Shown here: one piece after another, positions 8,660 to 17,487 of the stretch
How the letters are laid out: every line of letters begins with the position of its first letter
Numbering within the stretch: the stretch's first letter is position 1
DNA from: Rhizaria sp. SCN 62-66
Taxonomy: Eukaryota > Rhizaria, unplaced
Direction of reading: 5' to 3'
NCBI GenBank assembly: GCA_001724265.1
Contig: MEDY01000376.1
Coordinates: 1 to 29,845, forward strand
Length of the DNA: 29,845 nucleotides
Translations under genes and position numbers: made by a program
The notes under the pieces: generated by a model
Told to the model about the DNA's origin: nothing
Database searches by the model: none
What the model saw: only the letters and a program-made list of their open reading frames with translations

Positions 8660-11600
8660 ATGCTCGCCAACAGTTGCAACAACAACTATAGCAGCAGCGA
8701 TGACAATGAGGATGACGAGGGCGACTGGACGGAGGATCAGTCCCCCACTGCACTCGCGCTCTCACCGTCACAGCGCTCGCCACAATCACGTTCATCGCCG
8801 GTATCATCTCGGCGGTCACTGACGTCGCTGCTCCGCCACTGGCACGGGCGGCGTTTGCTGGTCCTGGCGGTTGCGCTCTGCGTTGTCACTGCTGGGTGTG
8901 TCACGATCGCGCCTGCCGCCACTCGCTCAGTCGCGACTGCCGTCTCTGAGTCGTCCGCGTCGTTGTTGTCACTGTTGCCGCTCGCGTCGGCAGTAGATAG
9001 GAGCAAACTCGTCGTGCTGCGCGCGATCACGCCGCCGATTGGCAGTGACTCGGAGAACAGCGGCAGCGACGCTGGCGACAGCGGCAGTGACCGCGACCGA
9101 AACGGCAGTGCCTCTCCCGGACCACCCTCGTCAAAGCAGTCGAGACAAGGGCAGCACCAAGTCCAAGAGCATGAACCTCTAGCAAAACCTCGCATCCGCA
9201 CGTCACTAAGCTCTGACTCTGACGCCGCAGAGACTGGCAGTGCGCTTGTTACGGTCGCAGACCTGGCTGAGTACCGCCACGTCCCAGCCTCATTCTTCCA
9301 CCACGGCTCTGCTGGCGCCGCGAGCTCTGGCGCTGTTAGCAGTAAGACGCAGACCATCCCTTTCGTATCTTCAAAGTCACCGTTTGTGGTGCTCTTGGGT
9401 CCTTTGGAAACCTGCGGCCTCTGCGATGCAATCCCCATTGACTCCTCTGACACAAACGTAAACGCCAACTCTAAAAGCACTGGTCGCGGGCGTAGCTCTG
9501 GGTTTCATGTGCCGAAAGATGGCAACGGGTGCTTTGCGCCCCCGCAGCCTCGTTCAAACCCTTACATCATCCTGCCCCCTCCGTCTGCTGATGCTTTTGC
9601 GGGAACACAAGGAACACCTGGATCACGCACTCCTACGGGTGACCGTGAGCAGCTATTGGAGCACGGCTTGCCGCTATACTGGCATTCGCACGACGGCGTT
9701 TCCCGCTACCGTCCATATACTCTGCAGCAGCATCAAAGCACGAACATTTACATGACCACAAACACTGGAACTGAATCTGACTCGGATAACGAGAGCGACA
9801 GTGTGCAAACGCCAGCCGCCGTTGCCACAGGAGCTCTTGGTAGCGCGGTTGCCGCCACCAGCCCTGGTGCGGAAAGCAGCTCGAGTAGCAGCCACACGTT
9901 CGCGCCGCCGAGCGCGCCGCTGCCGCCGTTTCACTGCCGGCACTGCCTCGGCGGCCCGGTCTGCGCCCCCACGGCCGCCGAGGCCGCCGCACACGCAGCG
10001 AAAGCGACGCTCTTGTCGAAACCCACCCCGCACGGCCGCCGTCCCTCGGCCCGCCTTGCGCGCGTCCAAGCCATGGCCGCACAGGCACAGGAATTACTGC
10101 AATCACAGTCAACATCAGGTGCTATGCAGCCATCACGGCCGTTGCGGTCACCATGGCAGTCAATCACGGGTCTCCGCTACCCCGTCGCTGACTGCGTGGA
10201 GCCCATTGACGCCGTGTACACCTGGGTCAACGGTTCCGATGCCACAGTCGCCGCGGCTAAAGAGCGCGCACTTCATGCCTTAGAGTCCTGGGTCGCCCCG
10301 GTGGCTGGAGCGGCGGCGCCGGCGCCTGACCTGCACTCGCTGGAAGACAACCGGTTCCGTGACTTGGGTGAGCTGCGGTACTCGATGCGCTCTCTGCTCA
10401 AGAACGCACCCTGGTTTCGCCACATCTACTTGGTGACAAGTGGCGAAACGCCCACGTGGCTTAACTTATCGCACCCGGCAATCAGGGTGATTCCGCATAA
10501 AGATATATTCCTGCGGCCAGAGAGCAATGCACCTTCTTTCTCGTCAAGCGCGATCGAGTCGGCGCTGCACCGCATTCCGGGCCTTTCTGACAACTTCGTT
10601 TACGTCAACGACGACGTGTTTTTTGCTTTGCCGACGAAGCAAGGCGAGTTCTGGTCCCCTCGCCACGGCCTCCGCGTCGAGCGTACGCACGCCGAGCTCA
10701 CGCAGTGCGCGGCAGGCTGTGATACCGCATTCATTGGCGACGGTATCTGTCAGCCAGCGTGCATGGCCGAGGCGTGTGAGTGGGATCTTGGCGACTGCGA
10801 GCGCAACTACCTCCGCGCGCCCGCTCCCTGGGAGGTGTATGACATGTTGCTGGCGCTCGCCACGCCGGACGCAGGCGTGATTGCATCCCACGCACCGTCA
10901 ACCTCGAGCGTTAATGCAAAGGGTGCTGGCTCTAGCTCCGGTGTCACTGGTAACGCTAATGTTGCTGCTGCTGTTGCTGCTACTCTTGCTGCTTTTGGTG
11001 CGAATGGGATGAAGCGTTGGACGCGCATTAGTGACCGGCCGCGGCTGCCGCTGGCTCCCGTCAGCAGCGCTGAGCTCCAGTGGTCGACACTTCCGCTAGA
11101 CAGCGCAAACTCTACCACTTACACTCTCAGCGGCAGACCGATTAGTAACGGCAAAAACGGCACGAGTGGCGGTAACTCCAGTCTATTGCTGGAGGCTGTT
11201 ACGGGAAGCTATGCCCCGTTTTACAGTGCGACAGGCTTTCTCCGCGGCAGTTTCCCGCATCACAACAAGCTCAGGCGCTCTGCTGCTGCAAAGAACAACA
11301 ATGATAACTCTCAGAACGGCAAGGTCCACACAAGCGGTCTCCCTCATGTTTCGGACGATACCCGCGATAGCTCACCGCCTCGCACTGCGGCGCAGACACG
11401 GCATCGCGCGCATCCGCTGCTGCGGCGGCTAGCGTTTGCGGGCGCGCGCGAGATCGCTCTGCTGTTGAACGCACCGCCGGCGTCGTTTGCGGCGCATTGG
11501 GCGGCGGGGTACTTAGACCCTATGTCCATGCCTTTACATCTGCGCAAGCAGTATATGGAGCTGGAAATGAACGAGGCCGATGAGGCGTCGAAGGAATACT

Positions 11601-14377
11601 TAGATTCGAAGTCTAAGTATCTTGACACGGTCTCTAAGTATCTTAACAACAGCCTCTACAATGCCTACAATAGCAGTCACAGCGACACGAACAACACCCG
11701 TTCTAACGTCGCGAGGGTCAATGCTCATAGCTTTGTCGACATCACTGTCGGTGCCAGTGCGGCCTACTGCGCGCCCGGGTGCCCCGTCGCTTGGATCGGT
11801 GACGGCGTCTGCGACAGCGTGTGCGACTGTGAGAGCTGCGGGTACGACCGGGGTGACTGTGACGTCACGCTTGCGCAACTTGCGAAAACGCCCGTTAAAC
11901 TTGCTAAATCCCAGTCAAAGGCCACTGAAGCTAAGGACGAGACGGCATCACAGTCGAGTTCTGAGGCATCACCGCAGGCACAGTCAGAGTCTGTGACAGA
12001 GCCCAATTCTGCGACGTTGTTGGTGGAGGCAAAGCTCAAGCTACTGCTTGATAAACAGACCGCACTGCATCACAGGATCCGGCTGTTATTGCGCGATCTG
12101 AGCAGCTGGGGCGGTGCTGTGAACGTAGAGGAGGCGTCATCTGACGACTCCGCCACTGGCGCGACTGCGAATGGCAGCATCGACAACAATGATCTGTCTG
12201 CCAGCGAAAGTGGCAGTGATATCTCTGGACTAGGTATCAAGCCGCAGTCGCTGCCCCAGTCGCCGACCCAGTCGCTGATCCAAACGATTGTCGATAGGCT
12301 CAACAAGAACCGTGCTGCGCACACAGTTACGTTTGCAGCGCCGCAGACCGTCGGCCGCTCCCGCTACTTTGCGTTCAACACAAACACCAACAACGCGACA
12401 ACGACGACGGCTAAGCCTAAAAAGATTTCCTCCTCCGCCGCTGCTGTCTTAGCGGCCGCAGAGCGGGACTTCGGCATTGACACCTCCCCGTGGCCTGCAG
12501 TCAAGCCCGGAATGCAGCTGTACGCGCAGCGGTCGCTGGATGCCGTGTCGGCGTGGATGGTGGGCGTGCTGGCGGCGTCGTTTCACAACAGGCCGCGCGG
12601 GCGCCGGCACGACCACGACGGCGCCAGTCGCAAACTCAACGAAATCAAGAACAAAAACAACCACAACAACAACGCTAGCTCAAGCGCAAGCTCTCCATCA
12701 AGCTCTAGTGCGAAAAGAAGCTCTGTTTCTGCTTCCGATGCGTCGTCTTCACTCGCTGCCTCTGTCTCCCGCGCCACCTCGGCCTCCACAGCTGTGCGTT
12801 CGCTTTCGTGGTGGCGGTGGCCGGTGACTCCCGCGTTCCCCGCCGTCAACGGACTCCACGAACCCGTGCCGCCCGTGCGCGCCGCGGACTGGTGGGCACG
12901 CGTACGGCCAGACTTTTTCGGTCCAACTCCGATCGCAACGTGGGAAAAAGAGCGCGACGCTAGTTATGCGTTTATTCTCTCCCGCAGCATGGCGCTGATG
13001 CGTAAACTCACCGTCTCTCCGTTCAAATCCGCGCTCCCGCACAAGCCCCAAGTCGGCAACAAGCACGTGTACGCGCGTCTGCAGGCGTTGCTACCCCATG
13101 AATATCGCCTCCTTGAGTCCCACCGATTCCGCGACCCTGGAGACATCCAGTTCGGCTACGCGCTCGCCGCCTTCACGCTCGGGGCTCGCCACCCGTCGCT
13201 GCTCTCGCTCGCGCGCGGGTTCCTCGCCGCGTTCGACGGGGACTGTGACGCGGCGGCGCGCAAGGGCGAGCTCAAGGCGCTGCTGCGAGCGTTGTTCACG
13301 CCGCCCAAAGTGGGGCTGATGGACTGGCAGAAGCACGCCGCGAGGGAGAGGGTTGCGCGGTGGCCCTTCAGGGCGCCGCTTGTGCCGCCACTTTGCGCTG
13401 ACGATAGCATGGACGAAGCTACGAGAGCGAGTGATGTGAACGACGGTGCTTTTGATCGTGAGATTGATGATCTTGATAGCGTCAACACTGCATTTGCGAC
13501 ACCAGGTGATGTCAACAGTGAGTATTCAACCGCAGCGGCTTCCGCGTACACTCTCGTGGATGATAATGGTGGTGAGGCAGGCACTGTTGCGACCGATGAG
13601 TGGCATTTTCCGTGTGTGCCCCGCCGCAACCTTCAAACCCACTTCTCTGCCTCTGCCTCTACCTCTGCTGCGTCTAGTACAAACAACGGTGCTGCGAACT
13701 CTGATTCGAGCTTTGCCGGTTATGACGATGACGCTGAGATAAGCGACAATGCTGCGTTTGCCACTGTTGCGCAGCCGTCTGTGTGGCATGCGACACTGGC
13801 GTCGGCTCCCGCGCTGCCCGACGGACGACTTCTTGAGTCCCTCACCGATCGTGAGACGCTGAATAAGCTTGTTGACGCAGCTCCGTGGACTCTATACCGT
13901 CGCAAAACCCACCGTCGCAGCACTCGCGCCAACGGCAACAGCGGTGGTGACACTGAAAGTGGCACTGCCAGTGACAGCGATGGTGGCAGTGACAGTGAGC
14001 CGACGCTGCGGGTGAGCGACCTGTTGCGCTGGCCGCTGGCGCGCGCCGCTTTAGCACAGATCCACTGGGCTCATTTCCCGTTGTACCATTCAGAGTCTCC
14101 TGTGCACGCCGACACGACCGCGTATGTCGGACTCGTCGACAACGCGGTCACGCGCGACGACGGCGTCGCCGCCGCGGCCACGGTCACGCGGTTGCTCACG
14201 GGGCCCAAGCGGCGACGTGTGTTTGTCTGCGTCAATGACGCCGCGCATGTGCCTCTCACTGAAGCCTTTGTTAAGCGTGTCGGGGATGCGTTTAACGGAG
14301 CGTTTCCGGAGCCTGCGCCGTGGGAGCTTGACGGGGCGCAGGCAGCTGCTGCTGCTGCTGCTGCTGAGACGCTATGA
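8660..14377 (+). CDS. GNPTAB: Stealth-family GlcNAc-1-phosphotransferase, GNPTAB alpha/beta-like (1905 aa)
   Basis: A single exon from ATG to TGA with no TAG inside. In animals and amoebae the enzyme transfers GlcNAc-1-phosphate to mannose on lysosomal enzymes in the Golgi (family knowledge). A type II anchor lies at about 66-84 (LLVLAVALCVVTAG). Stealth CR1 is at about 515 (IDAVYTWVNGSD). CR2 spans about 565-655, from RFRDLGELRYSMRSLLKNAP through AIESALHRIPGLS to FVYVNDDVFF, with the active-site Glu and Asp pair kept. Two LNR/Notch repeats follow at about 683-714 (IGDGICQPAC, WDLGDC) and 1036-1068 (IGDGVCD, YDRGDC). CR3 is at about 1480 (SHRFRDPGDIQFGY) and CR4 at about 1853-1890 (RVFVCVND, FPEPAPWEL). 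The order equals human GNPTAB. It is ~650 residues longer, through Ser/Asn/Thr/acidic linkers, and lacks the C-terminal membrane helix of the human protein, ending in an Ala run. Confidence 0.93.
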   Translation: MLANSCNNNYSSSDDNEDDEGDWTEDQSPTALALSPSQRSPQSRSSPVSSRRSLTSLLRHWHGRRLLVLAVALCVVTAGCVTIAPAATRSVATAVSESSASLLSLLPLASAVDRSKLVVLRAITPPIGSDSENSGSDAGDSGSDRDRNGSASPGPPSSKQSRQGQHQVQEHEPLAKPRIRTSLSSDSDAAETGSALVTVADLAEYRHVPASFFHHGSAGAASSGAVSSKTQTIPFVSSKSPFVVLLGPLETCGLCDAIPIDSSDTNVNANSKSTGRGRSSGFHVPKDGNGCFAPPQPRSNPYIILPPPSADAFAGTQGTPGSRTPTGDREQLLEHGLPLYWHSHDGVSRYRPYTLQQHQSTNIYMTTNTGTESDSDNESDSVQTPAAVATGALGSAVAATSPGAESSSSSSHTFAPPSAPLPPFHCRHCLGGPVCAPTAAEAAAHAAKATLLSKPTPHGRRPSARLARVQAMAAQAQELLQSQSTSGAMQPSRPLRSPWQSITGLRYPVADCVEPIDAVYTWVNGSDATVAAAKERALHALESWVAPVAGAAAPAPDLHSLEDNRFRDLGELRYSMRSLLKNAPWFRHIYLVTSGETPTWLNLSHPAIRVIPHKDIFLRPESNAPSFSSSAIESALHRIPGLSDNFVYVNDDVFFALPTKQGEFWSPRHGLRVERTHAELTQCAAGCDTAFIGDGICQPACMAEACEWDLGDCERNYLRAPAPWEVYDMLLALATPDAGVIASHAPSTSSVNAKGAGSSSGVTGNANVAAAVAATLAAFGANGMKRWTRISDRPRLPLAPVSSAELQWSTLPLDSANSTTYTLSGRPISNGKNGTSGGNSSLLLEAVTGSYAPFYSATGFLRGSFPHHNKLRRSAAAKNNNDNSQNGKVHTSGLPHVSDDTRDSSPPRTAAQTRHRAHPLLRRLAFAGAREIALLLNAPPASFAAHWAAGYLDPMSMPLHLRKQYMELEMNEADEASKEYLDSKSKYLDTVSKYLNNSLYNAYNSSHSDTNNTRSNVARVNAHSFVDITVGASAAYCAPGCPVAWIGDGVCDSVCDCESCGYDRGDCDVTLAQLAKTPVKLAKSQSKATEAKDETASQSSSEASPQAQSESVTEPNSATLLVEAKLKLLLDKQTALHHRIRLLLRDLSSWGGAVNVEEASSDDSATGATANGSIDNNDLSASESGSDISGLGIKPQSLPQSPTQSLIQTIVDRLNKNRAAHTVTFAAPQTVGRSRYFAFNTNTNNATTTTAKPKKISSSAAAVLAAAERDFGIDTSPWPAVKPGMQLYAQRSLDAVSAWMVGVLAASFHNRPRGRRHDHDGASRKLNEIKNKNNHNNNASSSASSPSSSSAKRSSVSASDASSSLAASVSRATSASTAVRSLSWWRWPVTPAFPAVNGLHEPVPPVRAADWWARVRPDFFGPTPIATWEKERDASYAFILSRSMALMRKLTVSPFKSALPHKPQVGNKHVYARLQALLPHEYRLLESHRFRDPGDIQFGYALAAFTLGARHPSLLSLARGFLAAFDGDCDAAARKGELKALLRALFTPPKVGLMDWQKHAARERVARWPFRAPLVPPLCADDSMDEATRASDVNDGAFDREIDDLDSVNTAFATPGDVNSEYSTAAASAYTLVDDNGGEAGTVATDEWHFPCVPRRNLQTHFSASASTSAASSTNNGAANSDSSFAGYDDDAEISDNAAFATVAQPSVWHATLASAPALPDGRLLESLTDRETLNKLVDAAPWTLYRRKTHRRSTRANGNSGGDTESGTASDSDGGSDSEPTLRVSDLLRWPLARAALAQIHWAHFPLYHSESPVHADTTAYVGLVDNAVTRDDGVAAAATVTRLLTGPKRRRVFVCVNDAAHVPLTEAFVKRVGDAFNGAFPEPAPWELDGAQAAAAAAAAETL

Positions 14378-15272
14378 GCGCGAAGTAAAGTGAATATGAG
14401 CCGTCACTGAAAACACGTACGAGCAAGGCATTGACATGTTGTACGTGGAGAAAATGTGCTTAGACAAGAATGAAAAGTCAGAAATCGTATTTTTAATATC
14501 TAAAATTTGATTGTTTACTTAGTTTTTACGATACATATTGACATACTTACGACCTACAATTGTTAAAGTTAGGACACCTGTCATTTGAGTTCGGGGTGAG
14601 TGAATTTGATAATTTTTCTACGTATGAGTTCATGCAAGGAGTTAACAAATGTATGATATTTATCTTGATAATTTTCAAATCCATATACCTCAATCTGATA
14701 TTCTTGTTGACTTGGATTGATATCTCATTCTAGAAATTACCTTCAAAATGTTTCTTAACATGCACACGCGTGTATAATCGACTTGTAGTGACTCGTTCAC
14801 AAAACAACCAAGCGCCGCACGCGCCGCCTCGGGAGCCAACCTGAGCGAGTTGTAATCTGCTCTTCGTTGATAATAAACGCCTTCGTGCTGAAGCGAAAGC
14901 GGAGTAAACGTGTTGATTTTAGAGGGATTTTTATTTTATAGTGGGCGTTGTCTTTATTTTTTTGGATCTCAGAGGGATTGGGGCGAAACTTTTTCGACAA
15001 AGTCGTACTTCAAGTCCTCGCCTGGACGGAACCTCGCAAGCGTCTCCTTAAGGCGAGAGTGTGCTGCGCGAGCAGCTTTAATCTTATCTTGTAAGGAAAT
15101 GAAACTGTATTGAAACTGTATCTGAAACTAGGTACTTTCGGTCGATTATAAGTCCAACAGCCGTGAATGTTGGTTGAGAACATATCAAATGCATGCTGCA
15201 AGATAACGTAGAGCGCGTAATAAAACATCTACATTTGGCGTTAGATTCGACAACAAGAAGGGCACATTGCAC
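14378..15272. other. Convergent AT-rich intergenic region (3' flanks of the GNPTAB-like and DCUN1D-like genes)
   Basis: 895 bases, strongly AT-rich, between two 3' ends. An AATAAA-like string occurs on the minus strand near 14933-14938, but it is about 340 bases past the DCUN1D stop, so I do not call a polyadenylation site. No gene, RNA or mobile element is recognisable. Confidence 0.5.
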
Positions 15273-17184
15273 TCACAGGTCGTCATCGTCGTCCACAGGC
15301 GCCGCAGCTGTCGTCGTCGCCGCAGCGGCCGCGGTCGCCGCCGTCGCCGCACTGCTCGCGCTCGCGGCGGCGGCGGCGGCGGCCTCGTTGCGCGCGACGA
15401 ATGCAGCCTCGACGTCGGGGCGGGTTGCGCGCAGGTAGGCCACGAAGTCGTCCACGCCGGTGTTCCAAGCGTCCGTCTCCTTGTGCTTGCTGTTGTGGGG
15501 CGCGTGTGTAAGAGATCAAAGAAGGGGGAAATTGTTAGAATAACGCTTGATATATATCTCGGCTGATATGATGTAGAAAAAATGTTCTTATAAATTCATA
15601 GTTAATGGAATGAAACATAATGAAATGCATGTCTTAAAGCAAAATGGCGTACGTGATATCGTTGCCGACGTGCTGCGCGAAGGCGTAGACGCTGAGCCAG
15701 AGGTCCGAGTTGACCTGGTTGAGCTTGGCGCGGGCAAAGGCGAGCCAGTCGTTGATGTAAGCCCAGGGCTTGGGGAAGGGGAAGCGGGGCATGACCTCGC
15801 GCCAGAATTCGACGGCCTCGGAGACCACTAAGCAGACAGAGCAAATGTAGCCAATGAATGAGAATAGCATGTGACGCAGGTGCGGACATATAGAAAGTGG
15901 AATCAGTGTTAGAAAATGTTGTTACATGTGCAAATCCTAGCGTAACAACGTAAATATGACGAAATTACATTATATTGTAGTTGATTATTGTGTAACGTTA
16001 TCTGAAAGATGATATTTGCGACGTACGGAGGACCTTGCGTCCGCTATCGGCCTTGGCGAACCCGAAGAGCCAGGCGTAGAGCTCGCGGAAGTTGGTCGGG
16101 CTGGCAAGGCGGGTACGCGTGGTCTCGAGTTGTGCCGTAATGTCGCGCATCGTGCGGCACTCCATGCCCGCAAAACCCTAGGCGTGGACAAGCACGCATA
16201 CAGAAAAACAATAACGAGAAGACGGCAAAATGAGCAAGAGAACAAATACAAAATGCGGTAGAAACAGTCACTGAAATTTAGTGTGCCTTTGATGTTTTAA
16301 TAATATTTAATACTACATTAGTGTGTTATATACTGATATAGTTGTGTTTCGCGCGCGTACATTGACGAACTCGTCGCGCGTGATCACAGCGGGCTCAGCG
16401 CACTTGAGCCTCCACGCGACCGCGAAAGGCATCACGGACTGGCGTGTGTCAGAAGGCACGCCGGCGTCGGCGAAAAAGCGCGCCAGGCCGTCGTCAACAA
16501 TTAGGTCCTCGTCCTCACCCTCGCCCTGGGGAGGGGACAGGGGCGGTGAACGACGCAGAGAGAGAGAGAATGGATTGGGGCGAAGTGAGTAAGTAAAGGG
16601 GATGTGTGTTAAAGGTCGGCGCGAAACGCCAATTGATACCTAAAGATGTACACGTAAAAAAGGAAAAACAGTACGCAATATTGACGCCATTGTACCGGTT
16701 TTATAGTTGATTGGTTGCTTTTCTGAGGACGTACGGCGTATTTGTCGAAGAGCTTGGTGAGGAGCTCGCTGCACTCGGCGAAGGTCTGCTTCTTGCGGCG
16801 AATCATCGGGTCGCTGTTGTACATGCTAATCGCGCGGTCCACGTCGTTCTGCGCCTGATTTAGGAAACGGGTGGCGACCTATGAGCAACAGTATCAAAGC
16901 AGCGGTATGGATAGAGAGCAGGGGGGAGAGTGAGAGTGATGGTGAGAGGGAAGGTGAACTAGATTAAGGCCAGTTGAAAGCGTTATCACCATTGCTAAGA
17001 AAATAATAGTACAAATTCGATAGAACCGTACCTCAAGTGTGTCGTTAGTCCTCTGCATGAAGCGAATCGCAAGCGGGTTAGACTGCAGAGGGGCAAAGAG
17101 AGACGAGAAGGATTGGATAGATGTGAGTCATCAGTCGTGTTTGGGGCGAGACAGATGCTGGCGCAAAGATCAAAGACGTACCAT
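15273..17184 (-). CDS. DCUN1D: DCUN1D / DCN1-like cullin neddylation protein (seven exons, 301 aa)
   Basis: Exons on the minus strand: 17182-17184, 17032-17082, 16735-16878, 16361-16525, 16027-16177, 15653-15827 and 15273-15489 (stop TGA). They give an open 302-codon frame. DCN1-like proteins bind cullins and UBC12 and promote NEDD8 transfer, activating cullin-RING ligases (family knowledge). Residues 2-45 (NPLAIRFMQRTNDTLEVAT, then FLNQAQNDVDRAI) form the UBA-like N-terminus. The PONY domain covers about 55-260: LIVDDGLARFF, FAVAWRLKC, TRDEFVNGF, FRELYAWLFGFAK, AVEFWREVMPRF and VDDFVAYLR. The cullin-binding D-A-D patch described for human DCN1 is kept as D213, A237 and D243, so activity is likely. 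After about 262 comes an Ala/Thr run ending in five Asp and Leu. The first coding exon is only the ATG. Phases are 0,0,0,0,1,2. Confidence 0.9.
15490..17181 (-). other. Six spliceosomal introns of the DCUN1D-like gene, all with GTAC donors
   Basis: Introns in transcript order: 17083-17181 (GTACGT...CAG), 16879-17031 (GTACGG...TAG), 16526-16734 (GTACGT...CAG), 16178-16360 (GTACGC...TAG), 15828-16026 (GTACGT...TAG), 15490-15652 (GTACGC...CAG). Lengths run from 99 to 209 bases and all are AT-richer than the exons. Each junction is fixed by frame continuity and by the residue-for-residue fit to the DCN1 family. Confidence 0.88.
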
Positions 17185-17487
17185 TTTGGAAAATGTGAAC
17201 CTATAAAAAATCAAGAAGGGTAAACGGAAGTACAAAGTTGGATCGTTAGACGGAGTCCTGAATGTTGCAAAGACAATTCATTTCAAACACTTATCGTCGC
17301 CTCTTCTTGCCCGCCGGCCATCGGTGGCACCAGTGGCTCACGGCTACGGAACTATTCCTTCACTCATGGGTCATGATGAAATCAAAACGCGACAAAAGTG
17401 GAAATACAGATAGTTCTTGTGTATTCAAATTATAATAACTCGCTTTGAATCGAATAATTGGTAGATACTCTGTAGCTATAGATCGCT
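17185..17487. other. Intergenic region between the TBC/EF-hand gene and the DCUN1D-like gene
   Basis: 303 bases between two minus-strand genes. It should contain the 3' end of the giant TBC gene and the promoter and leader of the DCUN1D-like gene. The sequence is AT-rich, with no feature I can name. Confidence 0.45.
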
